DNA of 64,000 nucleotides from Erythrobacter sp. (lineage in GTDB: Bacteria; Pseudomonadota; Alphaproteobacteria; Sphingomonadales; Sphingomonadaceae): positions 62,001 to 126,000 of the forward strand of contig JAILWQ010000006.1 of assembly GCA_025698865.1 (NCBI GenBank), given 5' to 3'. The position numbers and the translations under genes are program-made. Position 1 is the stretch's first letter. Each line of letters opens with the position of its first letter. Under the pieces are notes generated by a model. The model was given only the letters and a program-made list of their open reading frames with translations. It had not been told where the DNA came from and made no database searches. Shown one piece after another: positions 17,203-27,651 of the stretch.

Positions 17203-18491
17203 TGCGGTTCCTCGATGCCTCCGAGGATGGTTTCGAACGCGCTTTCGAGCGTGTCGTACGCGACCGGCGCGAAAGCGACACCAATGTCACCCGCGACGTG
17301 ACGACGATGCTCAACGAAGTGCGCCAGCGCGGCGACGATGCGCTCGTGGAATACACGATGCGCTTCGACGAGCACCGGCTGACCGACGAGGCCGACTGGC
17401 GGATCGACTTCGCCGCCTGCGAGGCTGCCTATGCCGAACTCGATCCCGAGCTGCGCGAGGCTCTGGACCTTGCCGCCGCTCGCATCCGCGCCTTTCACGA
17501 GGGTCAGCTGCCCGCCGACCGCGACTATACCGACGAGGTCGGAATGCGGCTCGGCAGCCGCTGGCGCGCGGTCGAGGCGGCGGGGCTCTACGTGCCGGGC
17601 GGACGTGCCGCCTACCCCTCCTCCCTGCTGATGAACGCGATCCCCGCCAAGGTCGCGGGGGTCGAGCGTCTGGTCGTCACCACGCCGACACCGAAAGGCG
17701 AGATCAATCCGCTGGTCCTCGCCGCGGCGCATATCGCGGGCGTCGACGAGATCTGGCGCGTTGGCGGCGCGCAGGCAGTCGCAGCGATGGCTTATGGCAC
17801 CGGCCGGATCGCCAAGGTCGACGTGATCGCCGGGCCGGGCAATGCCTGGGTCGCCGAAGCCAAGCGCCAGCTCTACGGCGTGGTCGGCATCGACATGGTC
17901 GCCGGACCGAGCGAGATCCTGGTCATCGCCGATGCCGACAACGACCCCGAATGGATCGCCGCCGACCTGCTGAGCCAGGCGGAGCACGACCCCACCAGCC
18001 AGTCGATCCTCATCACCGACGACAAGGGCTTTGCCCGCATGGTCGAGGACGCGGTCGACCTCCAGCTGATGAACCTGCCGACCGCCAAGACCGCGCGGAC
18101 CAGTTGGGACACGCATGGCCTGATCGTGATGGTCGAGAGGATAGAGGACGCGGTGCCGCTCGCCGACCGGCTCGCCGCCGAGCATGTCGAGCTCGCCGTC
18201 GCCGATCCGCAGGCGCTGTTCGATCAGCTGCGCCACGCGGGCAGTGTCTTCCTCGGCCGCCACACGCCCGAGGCGGTCGGCGACTATCTCGCCGGCCCGA
18301 ACCACGTCCTTCCCACCGGGCGCCGCGCGCGCTTTGCCAGCGGGCTGTCGGTGCTCGATTTCATGAAGCGCACCAGCTTTATCGCCGCCAGCGAAAGCGC
18401 GCTCGCCGCGATCGGCCCCGCCGCGATCCGGCTGGCCGAAGCCGAAGGGCTGCCCGCCCACGCCAAATCCGTTTCCCTGAGACTGTCATGA
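17202..18491 (+). CDS. hisD: Histidinol dehydrogenase
   Basis: 429 residues, the normal length. Catalyses the last two oxidations to L-histidine using NAD+ and zinc. VPGGRAAYPSSLLMNAIPAK, the VIAGPGNAWVAEAKRQLYG segment, IDMVAGPSEILVIAD and SQAEHDPTSQ (zinc-ligand region) are all present. It starts at ATG 17202, one base inside the hisG stop, and ends 4 bp into nusB. Confidence 0.96.
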   Translation: MRFLDASEDGFERAFERVVRDRRESDTNVTRDVTTMLNEVRQRGDDALVEYTMRFDEHRLTDEADWRIDFAACEAAYAELDPELREALDLAAARIRAFHEGQLPADRDYTDEVGMRLGSRWRAVEAAGLYVPGGRAAYPSSLLMNAIPAKVAGVERLVVTTPTPKGEINPLVLAAAHIAGVDEIWRVGGAQAVAAMAYGTGRIAKVDVIAGPGNAWVAEAKRQLYGVVGIDMVAGPSEILVIADADNDPEWIAADLLSQAEHDPTSQSILITDDKGFARMVEDAVDLQLMNLPTAKTARTSWDTHGLIVMVERIEDAVPLADRLAAEHVELAVADPQALFDQLRHAGSVFLGRHTPEAVGDYLAGPNHVLPTGRRARFASGLSVLDFMKRTSFIAASESALAAIGPAAIRLAEAEGLPAHAKSVSLRLS

Positions 18492-18952
18492 CCCAGAATT
18501 CCCGCCCCAATCCCCGCTCGCAGGCCCGCAGCGCCGCCCGTCTGGGCGCGGTGCAGGCGCTCTATCAGCAGCATATGGAGCGCACGCCGATCGCGCGGTT
18601 GCTCGACGAGTTTCACCAGCACCGCCTCGGCCAGACGGTCGAGGACGAACACTATGCCGATGCCGAGATCGAATTCTTCGACGACCTCGTCGGCGGGGTT
18701 CATGCCCGGCAAGGCGAGATCGACGACTTGCTGACCGCACGCCTTGCCCAAGGATGGACGCTGGCCCGGCTCGACAAGACCATGCTCCAGATCCTGCGCT
18801 GCGGAACCTACGAACTGCTCGCCCGCAACGACGTGCCCAAGGCGACCGCGATCAGCGAATATGTCGACGTCGCCAAGGCGTTCTTCGATGATCGCGAGGC
18901 GAAATTCGTGAACGGTATTCTCGATGCCGTCGCCAAAGAGGTGCGGCCATAG
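18488..18952 (+). CDS. nusB: Transcription antitermination factor NusB
   Basis: 154 residues, all helical. RSAARLGAVQALYQQHM at the N-terminus and FVNGILDAVAKEVRP at the C-terminus are diagnostic. It acts with NusE (S10) in rRNA antitermination. Overlaps hisD by 4 bp. Its terminal TAG (18950-18952) lies over the apparent start of thiL (ATAG), where an ATGA overlap would be expected. Confidence 0.95.
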   Translation: MTQNSRPNPRSQARSAARLGAVQALYQQHMERTPIARLLDEFHQHRLGQTVEDEHYADAEIEFFDDLVGGVHARQGEIDDLLTARLAQGWTLARLDKTMLQILRCGTYELLARNDVPKATAISEYVDVAKAFFDDREAKFVNGILDAVAKEVRP

Positions 18953-19818
18953 AGGAAAACGGCTTCATCGCCGCCCTGCGCGATCTCGCGACCCATCCGG
19001 CGGCGCGCGGGCTGGACGACGATGCGGCGGTGCTGGAGGTGGGTGGCGAGACGCTGGTGCTCACTCACGACACGCTGATTCAGGGCGTCCATGTCAGAAT
19101 GGACGAGGACCCGGCAGACATCGCCTGGAAGCTGGTCGCGGTGAACCTGTCCGACCTCGCGGCGAAGGGCGCGGTGCCTCTCGGTGTGCTGGTCTCGCAC
19201 GCCCTCGGCCCGGACGACGAACGCTTTGTCGAAGGCCTGCGCGCGGTGCTTGCGGCGCATGACGTCCCCCTTCTCGGCGGCGACACGGTGGGTGGCATGA
19301 CCACTCGCGCCTGGGGCTGCACGGCCATAGGACGGGCCAGCCACTCGCCCGTGCCGGACCGTAGTCGCGCGCGGCCCGGTGACACGATCCATGTCACCGG
19401 CGAACTCGGCCGCGCGATGCTCGGCATGGAGGAGCGCGGCAGCGGCAGCGCGAACGACCTCGCCTATCGTCGGCCTACCCCGCTCCTCGCCGAGGGCCGG
19501 GCGCTCGCCCCGCACGTCTCGGCGATGATGGACGTATCGGACGGATTGCTGCTCGATTGCTGGCGGATGGCGGAGGCGAGCGGCACGTGTTTCGAGCTCG
19601 ACAGTCGCAGCTTCCCGGTGGCCGAAGCAGCGCGCAAGGACGCCTGCGTACGCTGGGGCGATGACTACCAGCTGCTCTTCACCGCGCCCGAGGGGGCCGT
19701 GCTACCGGTACCCGCCACACGGATTGGCGTGGTTCGGCCGAAGGAAGCTGCGGTGCTCGTGATCGACGGCGAGACGGTCCGGAACAGCAACGGCCTCGGC
19801 TATTCCCACCGCGCCTGA
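18949..19818 (+). CDS. thiL: Thiamine-monophosphate kinase ThiL with probable ATA start
   Basis: 289 residues if begun at ATA 18949. The family N-terminus (ENGFIAALRDLATHPAARG, then DDDAAVLE with the metal/ATP-binding Asp) is in frame before any ATG, GTG or TTG. The frame opens after a TGA at 18889, and the first conventional start is GTG 19030, which would remove the catalytic N-terminus. AAAGAGG at 18935-18941 is spaced 7 bp from ATA. Core motifs are LAVNLSDLAAKGA-like (VAVNLSDLAAKGAVPLG), GGDTVGG and MMDVSDGLLLD. It phosphorylates TMP to the cofactor thiamine diphosphate. The start could be a true non-canonical codon, a mutation reducing expression, or an assembly error. Confidence 0.82.
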   Translation: MEENGFIAALRDLATHPAARGLDDDAAVLEVGGETLVLTHDTLIQGVHVRMDEDPADIAWKLVAVNLSDLAAKGAVPLGVLVSHALGPDDERFVEGLRAVLAAHDVPLLGGDTVGGMTTRAWGCTAIGRASHSPVPDRSRARPGDTIHVTGELGRAMLGMEERGSGSANDLAYRRPTPLLAEGRALAPHVSAMMDVSDGLLLDCWRMAEASGTCFELDSRSFPVAEAARKDACVRWGDDYQLLFTAPEGAVLPVPATRIGVVRPKEAAVLVIDGETVRNSNGLGYSHRA

Positions 19819-19939
19819 CGCAGGGGCGCGCTGCCCTTTCCCCTTGTCAGTCGGGAAGCGGCCGATATACCTCGAACATTCAAGGGTCCGCCCGTTCGAG
19901 AGCTGACCCATAAAGACATGGGCAGAGGGGGATTCGGGA

Positions 19940-22085
<2,146 letters not shown>

Positions 22086-22087
<2 letters not shown>

Positions 22088-22136
22088 GGAGCGGCAGTGG
22101 TTGCGGGGTGGCAACGCTGCGGCGCTGCCGCCCCTC
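22086..22136 (+). terminator. Hairpin after hppA, possible terminator
   Basis: GAGGAGCGGCAG (22086-22097) can pair with CTGCCGCCCCTC (22125-22136) with one mismatch, enclosing a smaller GTTGC/GCAAC stem. It starts at the hppA stop codon. No T-run follows, so it may act as an mRNA 3' stabiliser or a weak terminator. Confidence 0.4.
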
Positions 22137-22203
22137 ATAGCTTCCCGTTAATGCTCTTTAAGAGGCGGTCTGCTAGCGCCGGAGCTATCGGACGGAGGGC
22201 AGC

Positions 22204-23376
22204 TTGGCGTTCATCGAGGACTTGTCGGGAAGGGGTGCACGGACCGGCGGCGATCCCGCCAGACCGTCTCCGGTGCCGAGCGATGGCTTCACCATCCTCC
22301 CATGGACGGAACTTGGCAACGGGATAGTTTCCTGCTGGCAGTCGCTCGCATCGCACACGGCCGCGCCCAATCCCTTCTTCGAGCCCTGGTATCTATTGCC
22401 CGCTCTGCGCCAGTTCGATCCGCAAGGGGCGGTTCGACTGGCCACGTTCATCGCCGACGGGAAGCTGGTCGGGTTGATGCCGCTTGCCTTCGAACGGCGT
22501 TATCACGGCCGCCCGATCCCGCATCTCACCAGCTGGAGCCACGCCAACCAGTTCTTCGGCTCGCCGCTGATCGAGGCTGGATATGAGCGCGCTTTCTGGC
22601 ACGCGCTGCTCGACTGGACGTCACGCCACTACGGTTCCGCGCTGTTCCTGCATCTCGCCACCCTCGCGCTGGAGAGCAGGCCGCTCGACGCGCTGCGCGA
22701 AGTCTGCGCCGAGCGCGGCAATCCTTTCCGCGTGGTACACCGCGAGGAGCGTGCGGCTCTCGACGCCGGGCCGACGCCCGAACAGCATCTCATGGCCTGC
22801 TTGGCCAAGAAGCGGCGCAAGGAACTCGACCGCAAGCGGCGGCGGCTGGAGGAGCTGGGCACGCTCGTCTTCACCCGTCACATCGACGGGACCGGTCTCG
22901 AGCAATGGGCAGACGAGTTCCTCGCGCTCGAGCGTGCCGGATGGAAGGGCGAGGCCGGCTCTGCCCTCGTCTGCGATGCGCGCACCGAAAGCCTGTTCCG
23001 CGAAAGCCTGACCGGCGCCGCGCAAAGTGGCAGGCTGGAGCGGATCGCCTTCCATCTCGACCAGCGACCTATCGCCATGCTGGCGAGCTTCGTTACCCCT
23101 CCCCATGTCTTCAGCTTCAAGACCGCCTATGACGACAGCCTCGCAAAGCTCTCGCCCGGACTGCTCCTGCAGGTGGAGAACCTGCAGGTTCTTGTCCGAA
23201 CGGACATCGAGATGACCGACAGCTGCGCCGCGCCCGATCATCCGATGATCGATCATTTCTGGCGCGACCGCCGCGCTATCGGCAATGTCACCATCGGCAT
23301 TGGCGGCCGCATCCGGCGTGCGGTCGGCGCGGGGCTGGCGGCGCTGGAGGCGCGGAACATGGAGGCGCAGGGATGA
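22204..23376 (+). CDS. CelD/BcsL-like GNAT acyltransferase (PF13480)
   Basis: 390 residues from TTG 22204, preceded by GGAGGG. Two GNAT-like halves of the CelD/FemAB-related fold: NPFFEPWYLLPALRQFD near residue 55, and a basic segment KKRRKELDRKRRRLEELG about residue 200 typical of the family, followed by WADEFLALERAGWKGEAGSA and FKTAYDDSLAKLSPGLLL. Relatives are linked to cellulose or exopolysaccharide loci and to acyl/aminoacyl transfer; the acceptor is unknown. Cytoplasmic, no signal. The stop overlaps the next gene by 4 bp, so the pair is co-translated. Confidence 0.82.
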   Translation: MAFIEDLSGRGARTGGDPARPSPVPSDGFTILPWTELGNGIVSCWQSLASHTAAPNPFFEPWYLLPALRQFDPQGAVRLATFIADGKLVGLMPLAFERRYHGRPIPHLTSWSHANQFFGSPLIEAGYERAFWHALLDWTSRHYGSALFLHLATLALESRPLDALREVCAERGNPFRVVHREERAALDAGPTPEQHLMACLAKKRRKELDRKRRRLEELGTLVFTRHIDGTGLEQWADEFLALERAGWKGEAGSALVCDARTESLFRESLTGAAQSGRLERIAFHLDQRPIAMLASFVTPPHVFSFKTAYDDSLAKLSPGLLLQVENLQVLVRTDIEMTDSCAAPDHPMIDHFWRDRRAIGNVTIGIGGRIRRAVGAGLAALEARNMEAQG

Positions 23377-24251
23377 GTGTTCACGAGCCGCTAGGCGCCC
23401 CAAACGCCCATCCTGTCTTTCCCGAGGAATCGCGCCGCACATTCTCTGGCGCCTATCCCGAAACCCCGCATATCCTTCGCCATCGGCTGGCAGAGGAGAC
23501 GCGGCTCGAGCTCGGCGCGCTGGCGGGCCTTGCTGAACGGCTTCCCGAAACCTCGATCGAGTACAATCGCGGCGATCTGCCGGTGGGAGTCGATGGCAAG
23601 CCGGGTTCGACCGGTCTCTCGATCGAGGAAACGATCCGCCACATCGCCACCAGCAACAGCTGGGCGGTGCTCAAGAATATCGAGCAGGTGCCCGAATATC
23701 GCGCGCTGCTGATGAGCCTTCTCGGCGAATTGCGCCCCGCGATCGAGGCGAAGACGGGCGCGATGCTGACGCCGCAGGGTTTCGTGTTCATTTCCAGCCC
23801 GAATGCGGTCACGCCCTATCATTTCGATCCGGAGCACAACATGCTGCTGCAACTGACCGGTAGCAAGGTGATGACGCAGTTTCCCGCCGGTGACGCGCGC
23901 TTCGCGCCCGACACGACGCATGAAAGCTATCACACCGGCGGCGCGCGCGAACTTGCCTGGAACGAGGGGATGCTGGCTGGCGGCACCGAGTTCGCTCTGA
24001 AGCCGGGTGACGCGCTGTTCGTGCCGGTCATGGCCCCGCATTTCGTGCGCAACGGTCCGCACAGTTCGATCTCGCTGTCGATCACCTGGCGCAGCGAGTG
24101 GAGCTATGCCGAGGCGGACGCGCGCGCTTTCAATGCCCGGCTGCGTCGCCTCGGACTGTCGCCCCGCGCGCCGGGGCGCTGGCCCGCGACCAATCGCGGG
24201 AAGGCCCTCGCCCAGCGGGTCTTGCGCCGGCTGGGACTTGCCAGCACCTGA
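23373..24251 (+). CDS. JmjC/cupin-like 2OG-Fe(II) dioxygenase family protein
   Basis: 292 residues. The double-stranded beta-helix is marked by TPYHFDPEHNMLLQLTGSK, giving HxD (His150, Asp152), and APHFVRNG with His223 as third iron ligand. FALKPGDALFVPVMAPH is the usual last strand. This fits cupin_8/JmjC hydroxylases that modify proteins or small molecules with 2-oxoglutarate and oxygen. The C-terminal 40 residues are Arg-rich. It is locked to the GNAT gene by an ATGA overlap and followed 25 bp later by a TesB thioesterase, so the three may work on one acylated substrate (inference). Confidence 0.8.
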   Translation: MSVHEPLGAPNAHPVFPEESRRTFSGAYPETPHILRHRLAEETRLELGALAGLAERLPETSIEYNRGDLPVGVDGKPGSTGLSIEETIRHIATSNSWAVLKNIEQVPEYRALLMSLLGELRPAIEAKTGAMLTPQGFVFISSPNAVTPYHFDPEHNMLLQLTGSKVMTQFPAGDARFAPDTTHESYHTGGARELAWNEGMLAGGTEFALKPGDALFVPVMAPHFVRNGPHSSISLSITWRSEWSYAEADARAFNARLRRLGLSPRAPGRWPATNRGKALAQRVLRRLGLAST

Positions 24252-24276
24252 TCCAACGGCGAAGACTGGTGTTTCC

Positions 24277-25218
24277 ATGTCCGACGATCCTCGCACCCGC
24301 CCCGCCCCCTCGCCTGCCAGTCCCTCGCCGGAAAAGTTGGTGGCCGACCTCGTATCCCTGCTGACCGTCCGCGCGGAGGGAGACGATCGCTTCAGCGGCG
24401 AGAAGCAGCCCGGCGGCATCGGCCGGGTGTTCGGCGGACAGGTCGTCGCACAGGCGCTTCAGGCCGCGCAGACGATCGCGCCGGAGGGGATGGTGGCCCA
24501 TTCGCTCCACGCCTATTTCCTGCGCGGGGGCGAGGAAGGCCGCGATATCGATTACGCCGCGGCGGACGACTTTACCGGCCGCAGCTTCGCCAACCGCCGG
24601 GTCCTCGCCAGCCAGAACGGCACCGCGATCCTCAACCTCACCGCATCGTTCCAGCGGCCCGAGGAGGGGCTGGAGCACCAGGACGCCGAGCCGCCGCAGG
24701 TCCCCTCGCCCGACCAGCTGCGCCCGGACATGGAGCTGCGCCGCGAATTGCTCGAACGCATGGGCGACAGGGTGAGCGATGCCCAGCGGGCCTTCACCCT
24801 TCGCCCCCGCCCCATCGAGACTCGCAGCAGCGACCGGCCCCACTGGATGAACGACCGGCCGCGCGCGCCGCACAACAGCAGCTGGTTTCGCACCGTCGCG
24901 CCCCTGCCCAACGATCCGGCGCTGCATCGCGCGGTGATCGCCTATGCCAGCGACTTCACCCTGCTCGGGACGAGCGCGCTGCCGCACGGCCTTAGCTGGA
25001 TGCGCGGCGAACTGAACGGGGCGAGCCTTGACCATGCTCTCTGGTTCCATCGTCCGGCGCGGGCCGACGAATGGCTGCTCTACGCAACAGACAGTCCGTG
25101 GAGCGGCGGCGGGCGCGGCTTCAACCGCGGCCGGATTTTTGATGCCGAGGGGCAGCTCGTCGCCAGCGTCGCACAGGAGGGCACCCTCCGCCGCCAGAAG
25201 AAGAAGGGGGCAGCCTGA
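24277..25218 (+). CDS. tesB: Acyl-CoA thioesterase II (TesB family)
   Basis: 313 residues with a double hotdog fold. IGRVFGGQVVAQALQAAQ and VHSFHSYFLRPG-like AHSLHAYFLRGGEEG match E. coli TesB; the active-site Asp lies in YASDFTLLGTSALPHG. Hydrolyses medium- to long-chain acyl-CoA. The first 25 residues are a Pro/Ser-rich extension absent from E. coli TesB. ATG 24277 is chosen as the nearest start before the conserved region. A bidirectional hairpin covers its stop. Confidence 0.92.
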   Translation: MSDDPRTRPAPSPASPSPEKLVADLVSLLTVRAEGDDRFSGEKQPGGIGRVFGGQVVAQALQAAQTIAPEGMVAHSLHAYFLRGGEEGRDIDYAAADDFTGRSFANRRVLASQNGTAILNLTASFQRPEEGLEHQDAEPPQVPSPDQLRPDMELRRELLERMGDRVSDAQRAFTLRPRPIETRSSDRPHWMNDRPRAPHNSSWFRTVAPLPNDPALHRAVIAYASDFTLLGTSALPHGLSWMRGELNGASLDHALWFHRPARADEWLLYATDSPWSGGGRGFNRGRIFDAEGQLVASVAQEGTLRRQKKKGAA

Positions 25219-25231
25219 GAGCCGCCCCCTT
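25204..25231. terminator. Bidirectional terminator between tesB and the TonB receptor
   Basis: AAGGGGGC (25204-25211) pairs with GCCCCCTT (25224-25231) over a 12-base loop containing the tesB stop. Reading plus, it is followed by GCTTTCT; reading minus, the stem ends in CCCCCTTCTTCTTCT. It serves two convergent genes. Confidence 0.55.
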
Positions 25232-25243
25232 GCTTTCTGACGG

Positions 25244-27421
25244 TCAAAAGTCGGCCGAGACGGACGCCTTGAAGGTGCGCGGGTTGCCCTGAAGCAATTG
25301 ACCGCCGAAGGATCCGAACGCGGTGAAGGACGAGGTCCAGTACCGCTCGTTCGCCACGTTATCGACCGTGAAGCGCAGCGTGACCGGCGTTTCGCCTGCG
25401 GCAAACACGTAACGCGCGCCCAGATCGACCCGGGTCCACGGATCGATTTCCAGCGTGTTGGCCTGATCGACCCACTGCTCGCCCGTGTGGACGACCCGGC
25501 CGGTCAGCGTGAAGCCGGGCACGAAGGGCAGATCCCACTCGGCATTCGCGTTGATCGTGTAATCCGGAATGCCGAGAGCGTCATTGCCCTCGTTCACGCC
25601 GCCCGGCGTGTTGGTCAGCTCCGCATCGATGACCGATCCGCCGAGGATCAGCCGCAGGCCTTCGGTCGGCTCGCCGGAGACGAACGCCTCGATCCCGCGG
25701 TTTCTCTGTTCGCCGAAGGGCGCGAAGACGAGGAAGCCGGGCTGGTCGGGATCCGGGCCGAGGAAGGCGTTGGGCTGCTCGATCGAGTAGGCGGCGATGC
25801 TGGCATCGAGCATCCCCAGCGCGAGCTTGGCGCCGATCTCGTACTGCACCGACTTGAAGGGCTCGAGCACTTGGCTGGCATTGCTGACGGGCAGCACGGG
25901 GCCACCCGGATCGTCGGGATTGATTCCGTCGATCGGCGCCGTCTGCCCCTGCTGCAGGCCCTCTATACGGTTGGCGAAGAGCGACAAGCCCTCGACCGGC
26001 TTGACCACGAGTCCAGCGACCGGCGTGACCGCGCTTTCCTCGTATTTGCTGGTCTCCAGCCCGCTATTGATATCGAAGCCGCGGACCTCGATCTCCTGGA
26101 TGCGCAGACCGCCAATCACCAGCACGCGATCGTCCCAGAACCCGACCGTGTCCGATACGAAGGCGCTGAGCAGGCGCGAGCGGCTGGAGGGCAGCGGGTC
26201 GTCCATATTTCCGCTGACGAAGGTCGATTGCGTCGGCAGGGCGATCTGCGGCGTATCGTAAAGATTGGTGGCGTAACCGCTCCGGAAATCGAAGGCCGTG
26301 CGGAATTCCTGCCAGCTCATATTCGCGCCGAAGTTGAATTCCTGCGTGACCGCGCTGCCGACCTTGGCCCGCAGCCCCGCTTCGATCGCCTGGTTGCTCT
26401 GTTCGGCCGGGATGATCGAGGCACCGCCGGTTGCTGCGCCCGTGGCCGCATCGGTCACGGTGATGCTGGCATAGGTCCCACGCTCCTCGCTCTCGAGCGC
26501 GCCGCCGGTGATGTAGAACATCGCGTTGTCGGCAAGGTCGTATTCGAGCCGGGCGATGCCGAAGACGCTTTCGAGGTTGGTGTTGGTAAAGGCCTGTCCG
26601 TAATTGGCGTCCGCATCCGGCACGGCGGGAACGGCACTCGCGGCCAATCCCACCTGCGGGCGCAGCCGGTCCACCTCGATCTGCTGGTAAGCGACATCTG
26701 CGAAAATCCGCACATTGTCGCTGCGCCAGTCGAAGGCGGCGCCGGTGGCCAGCGTCTCGCGGAACTCGTCGTCGATCGAGACATCTCCGCTGCGGAACAC
26801 GCCGTTCACCCGGACGCCGAACTGCCCAGCGTCTCCGAAGCGGCGCGAAAGGTCGGCGCTGCCGCCGAAATGCGAGTTGGACGTGTAGCCGAGCGTTGCG
26901 CGGGTAAGCGCCTCCTCACCGGCCTGCTTGAGCTGGAGATTGACGCTGCCGCCGATCCCCGTGCCGCCCGGCGCCGCACCGTAGAGGAAGGCGTTCGCGC
27001 CGTTCAGCACCTGCACGCCCGAATAAAGCTCCGGCGCGACCAGCTGGCGCGGAGTGATCCCGTAGAGCCCGTTCATGCCGATATCGTCGCCATAAAGAGG
27101 ATAGCCGCGGATCACGAACTGCTCGGCGGCGTTGCCGAAGCCGAAAGTGGTGCGCACGGTCGGGTCGTTTTCCAGCACCTCGCCCAGTGTCTGCGGCTGC
27201 TGGTTGAGGATCAGCGATTCGTCGAAGGTGCGCAGGGTGAAGGGCACGTCCTCCGCGGGTTTGTCGCCCAGCACGCCGACCGTGCCGCCGGCGACAACCT
27301 CGGTACGGTTCTCGCGCTGCGCGGTGACGACGATGGCCTCGCTCTCCTGAGCGTGAAGCGGGACGGCGGCGAGCGTCGTGGACACGGCGATCGTCGATGC
27401 GGTGACGAACAGTCGAAGCAT
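25244..27421 (-). CDS. TonB-dependent siderophore receptor
   Basis: 725 residues from ATG 27421, which gives a clear signal peptide (MLRLFVTASTIAVSTTLAAV ending in HAQ). Next come a TonB-box-like EAIVVTAQ, a plug domain (about 40-165) with QFVIRGYPLYGDDIGMNG, and a 22-strand barrel ending in the required Phe (ASVSADF). It transports ferric siderophores across the outer membrane with TonB energy. It is the third gene of an operon after a PepSY protein and a 71-residue membrane protein, starting 15 bp after the latter. A Fur-box-like site at the operon head suggests iron repression. The ligand is unknown. Confidence 0.93.
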   Translation of the reverse strand: MLRLFVTASTIAVSTTLAAVPLHAQESEAIVVTAQRENRTEVVAGGTVGVLGDKPAEDVPFTLRTFDESLILNQQPQTLGEVLENDPTVRTTFGFGNAAEQFVIRGYPLYGDDIGMNGLYGITPRQLVAPELYSGVQVLNGANAFLYGAAPGGTGIGGSVNLQLKQAGEEALTRATLGYTSNSHFGGSADLSRRFGDAGQFGVRVNGVFRSGDVSIDDEFRETLATGAAFDWRSDNVRIFADVAYQQIEVDRLRPQVGLAASAVPAVPDADANYGQAFTNTNLESVFGIARLEYDLADNAMFYITGGALESEERGTYASITVTDAATGAATGGASIIPAEQSNQAIEAGLRAKVGSAVTQEFNFGANMSWQEFRTAFDFRSGYATNLYDTPQIALPTQSTFVSGNMDDPLPSSRSRLLSAFVSDTVGFWDDRVLVIGGLRIQEIEVRGFDINSGLETSKYEESAVTPVAGLVVKPVEGLSLFANRIEGLQQGQTAPIDGINPDDPGGPVLPVSNASQVLEPFKSVQYEIGAKLALGMLDASIAAYSIEQPNAFLGPDPDQPGFLVFAPFGEQRNRGIEAFVSGEPTEGLRLILGGSVIDAELTNTPGGVNEGNDALGIPDYTINANAEWDLPFVPGFTLTGRVVHTGEQWVDQANTLEIDPWTRVDLGARYVFAAGETPVTLRFTVDNVANERYWTSSFTAFGSFGGQLLQGNPRTFKASVSADF

Positions 27422-27435
27422 TGTCTTGGTTGCCT

Positions 27436-27651
27436 TTATCTTATGGTTTTCGATTGGAAGGAGGCGGGGGCAAACCACGCCCGGAAAATCGCGGCGACCG
27501 GCAGGGCGAGCAGCAGCGCGGCGATCCAGTCGCGCGTGCCGTCGCCGGTGAGTGCGAGGATCAGCCCAACGATGCTGACGATCAGAAGCACGCCGGGGAC
27601 CAGCAGGGTCCGCATCAGGCTCTGACGCGCTATCCTGTGCGGGCGGTTCAT
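27436..27651 (-). CDS. Small two-span membrane protein in iron-uptake operon
   Basis: 71 residues beginning MNRPHRIARQSLMRTLLVPG with two hydrophobic helices (about 13-35 and 41-62). Its ATG overlaps the PepSY stop by 4 bp (ATGA at 27648-27651), and the TonB receptor starts 15 bp after its stop, so it is certainly co-transcribed with both. I do not recognise the family. Position suggests it assists the PepSY protein or siderophore iron release in the inner membrane. Confidence 0.75.
   Translation of the reverse strand: MNRPHRIARQSLMRTLLVPGVLLIVSIVGLILALTGDGTRDWIAALLLALPVAAIFRAWFAPASFQSKTIR

Noticed and set aside
22148..22161. TTAA-N6-TTAA upstream of the GNAT gene as CtrA site
   Set aside because: Spacer is 6 rather than 7 and flanks do not match TTAACCAT.
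25298..27625. Very long plus-strand frame opposite the TonB receptor
   Set aside because: Composition is an antisense shadow; the minus strand has signal peptide, plug and barrel end, so only that strand codes.
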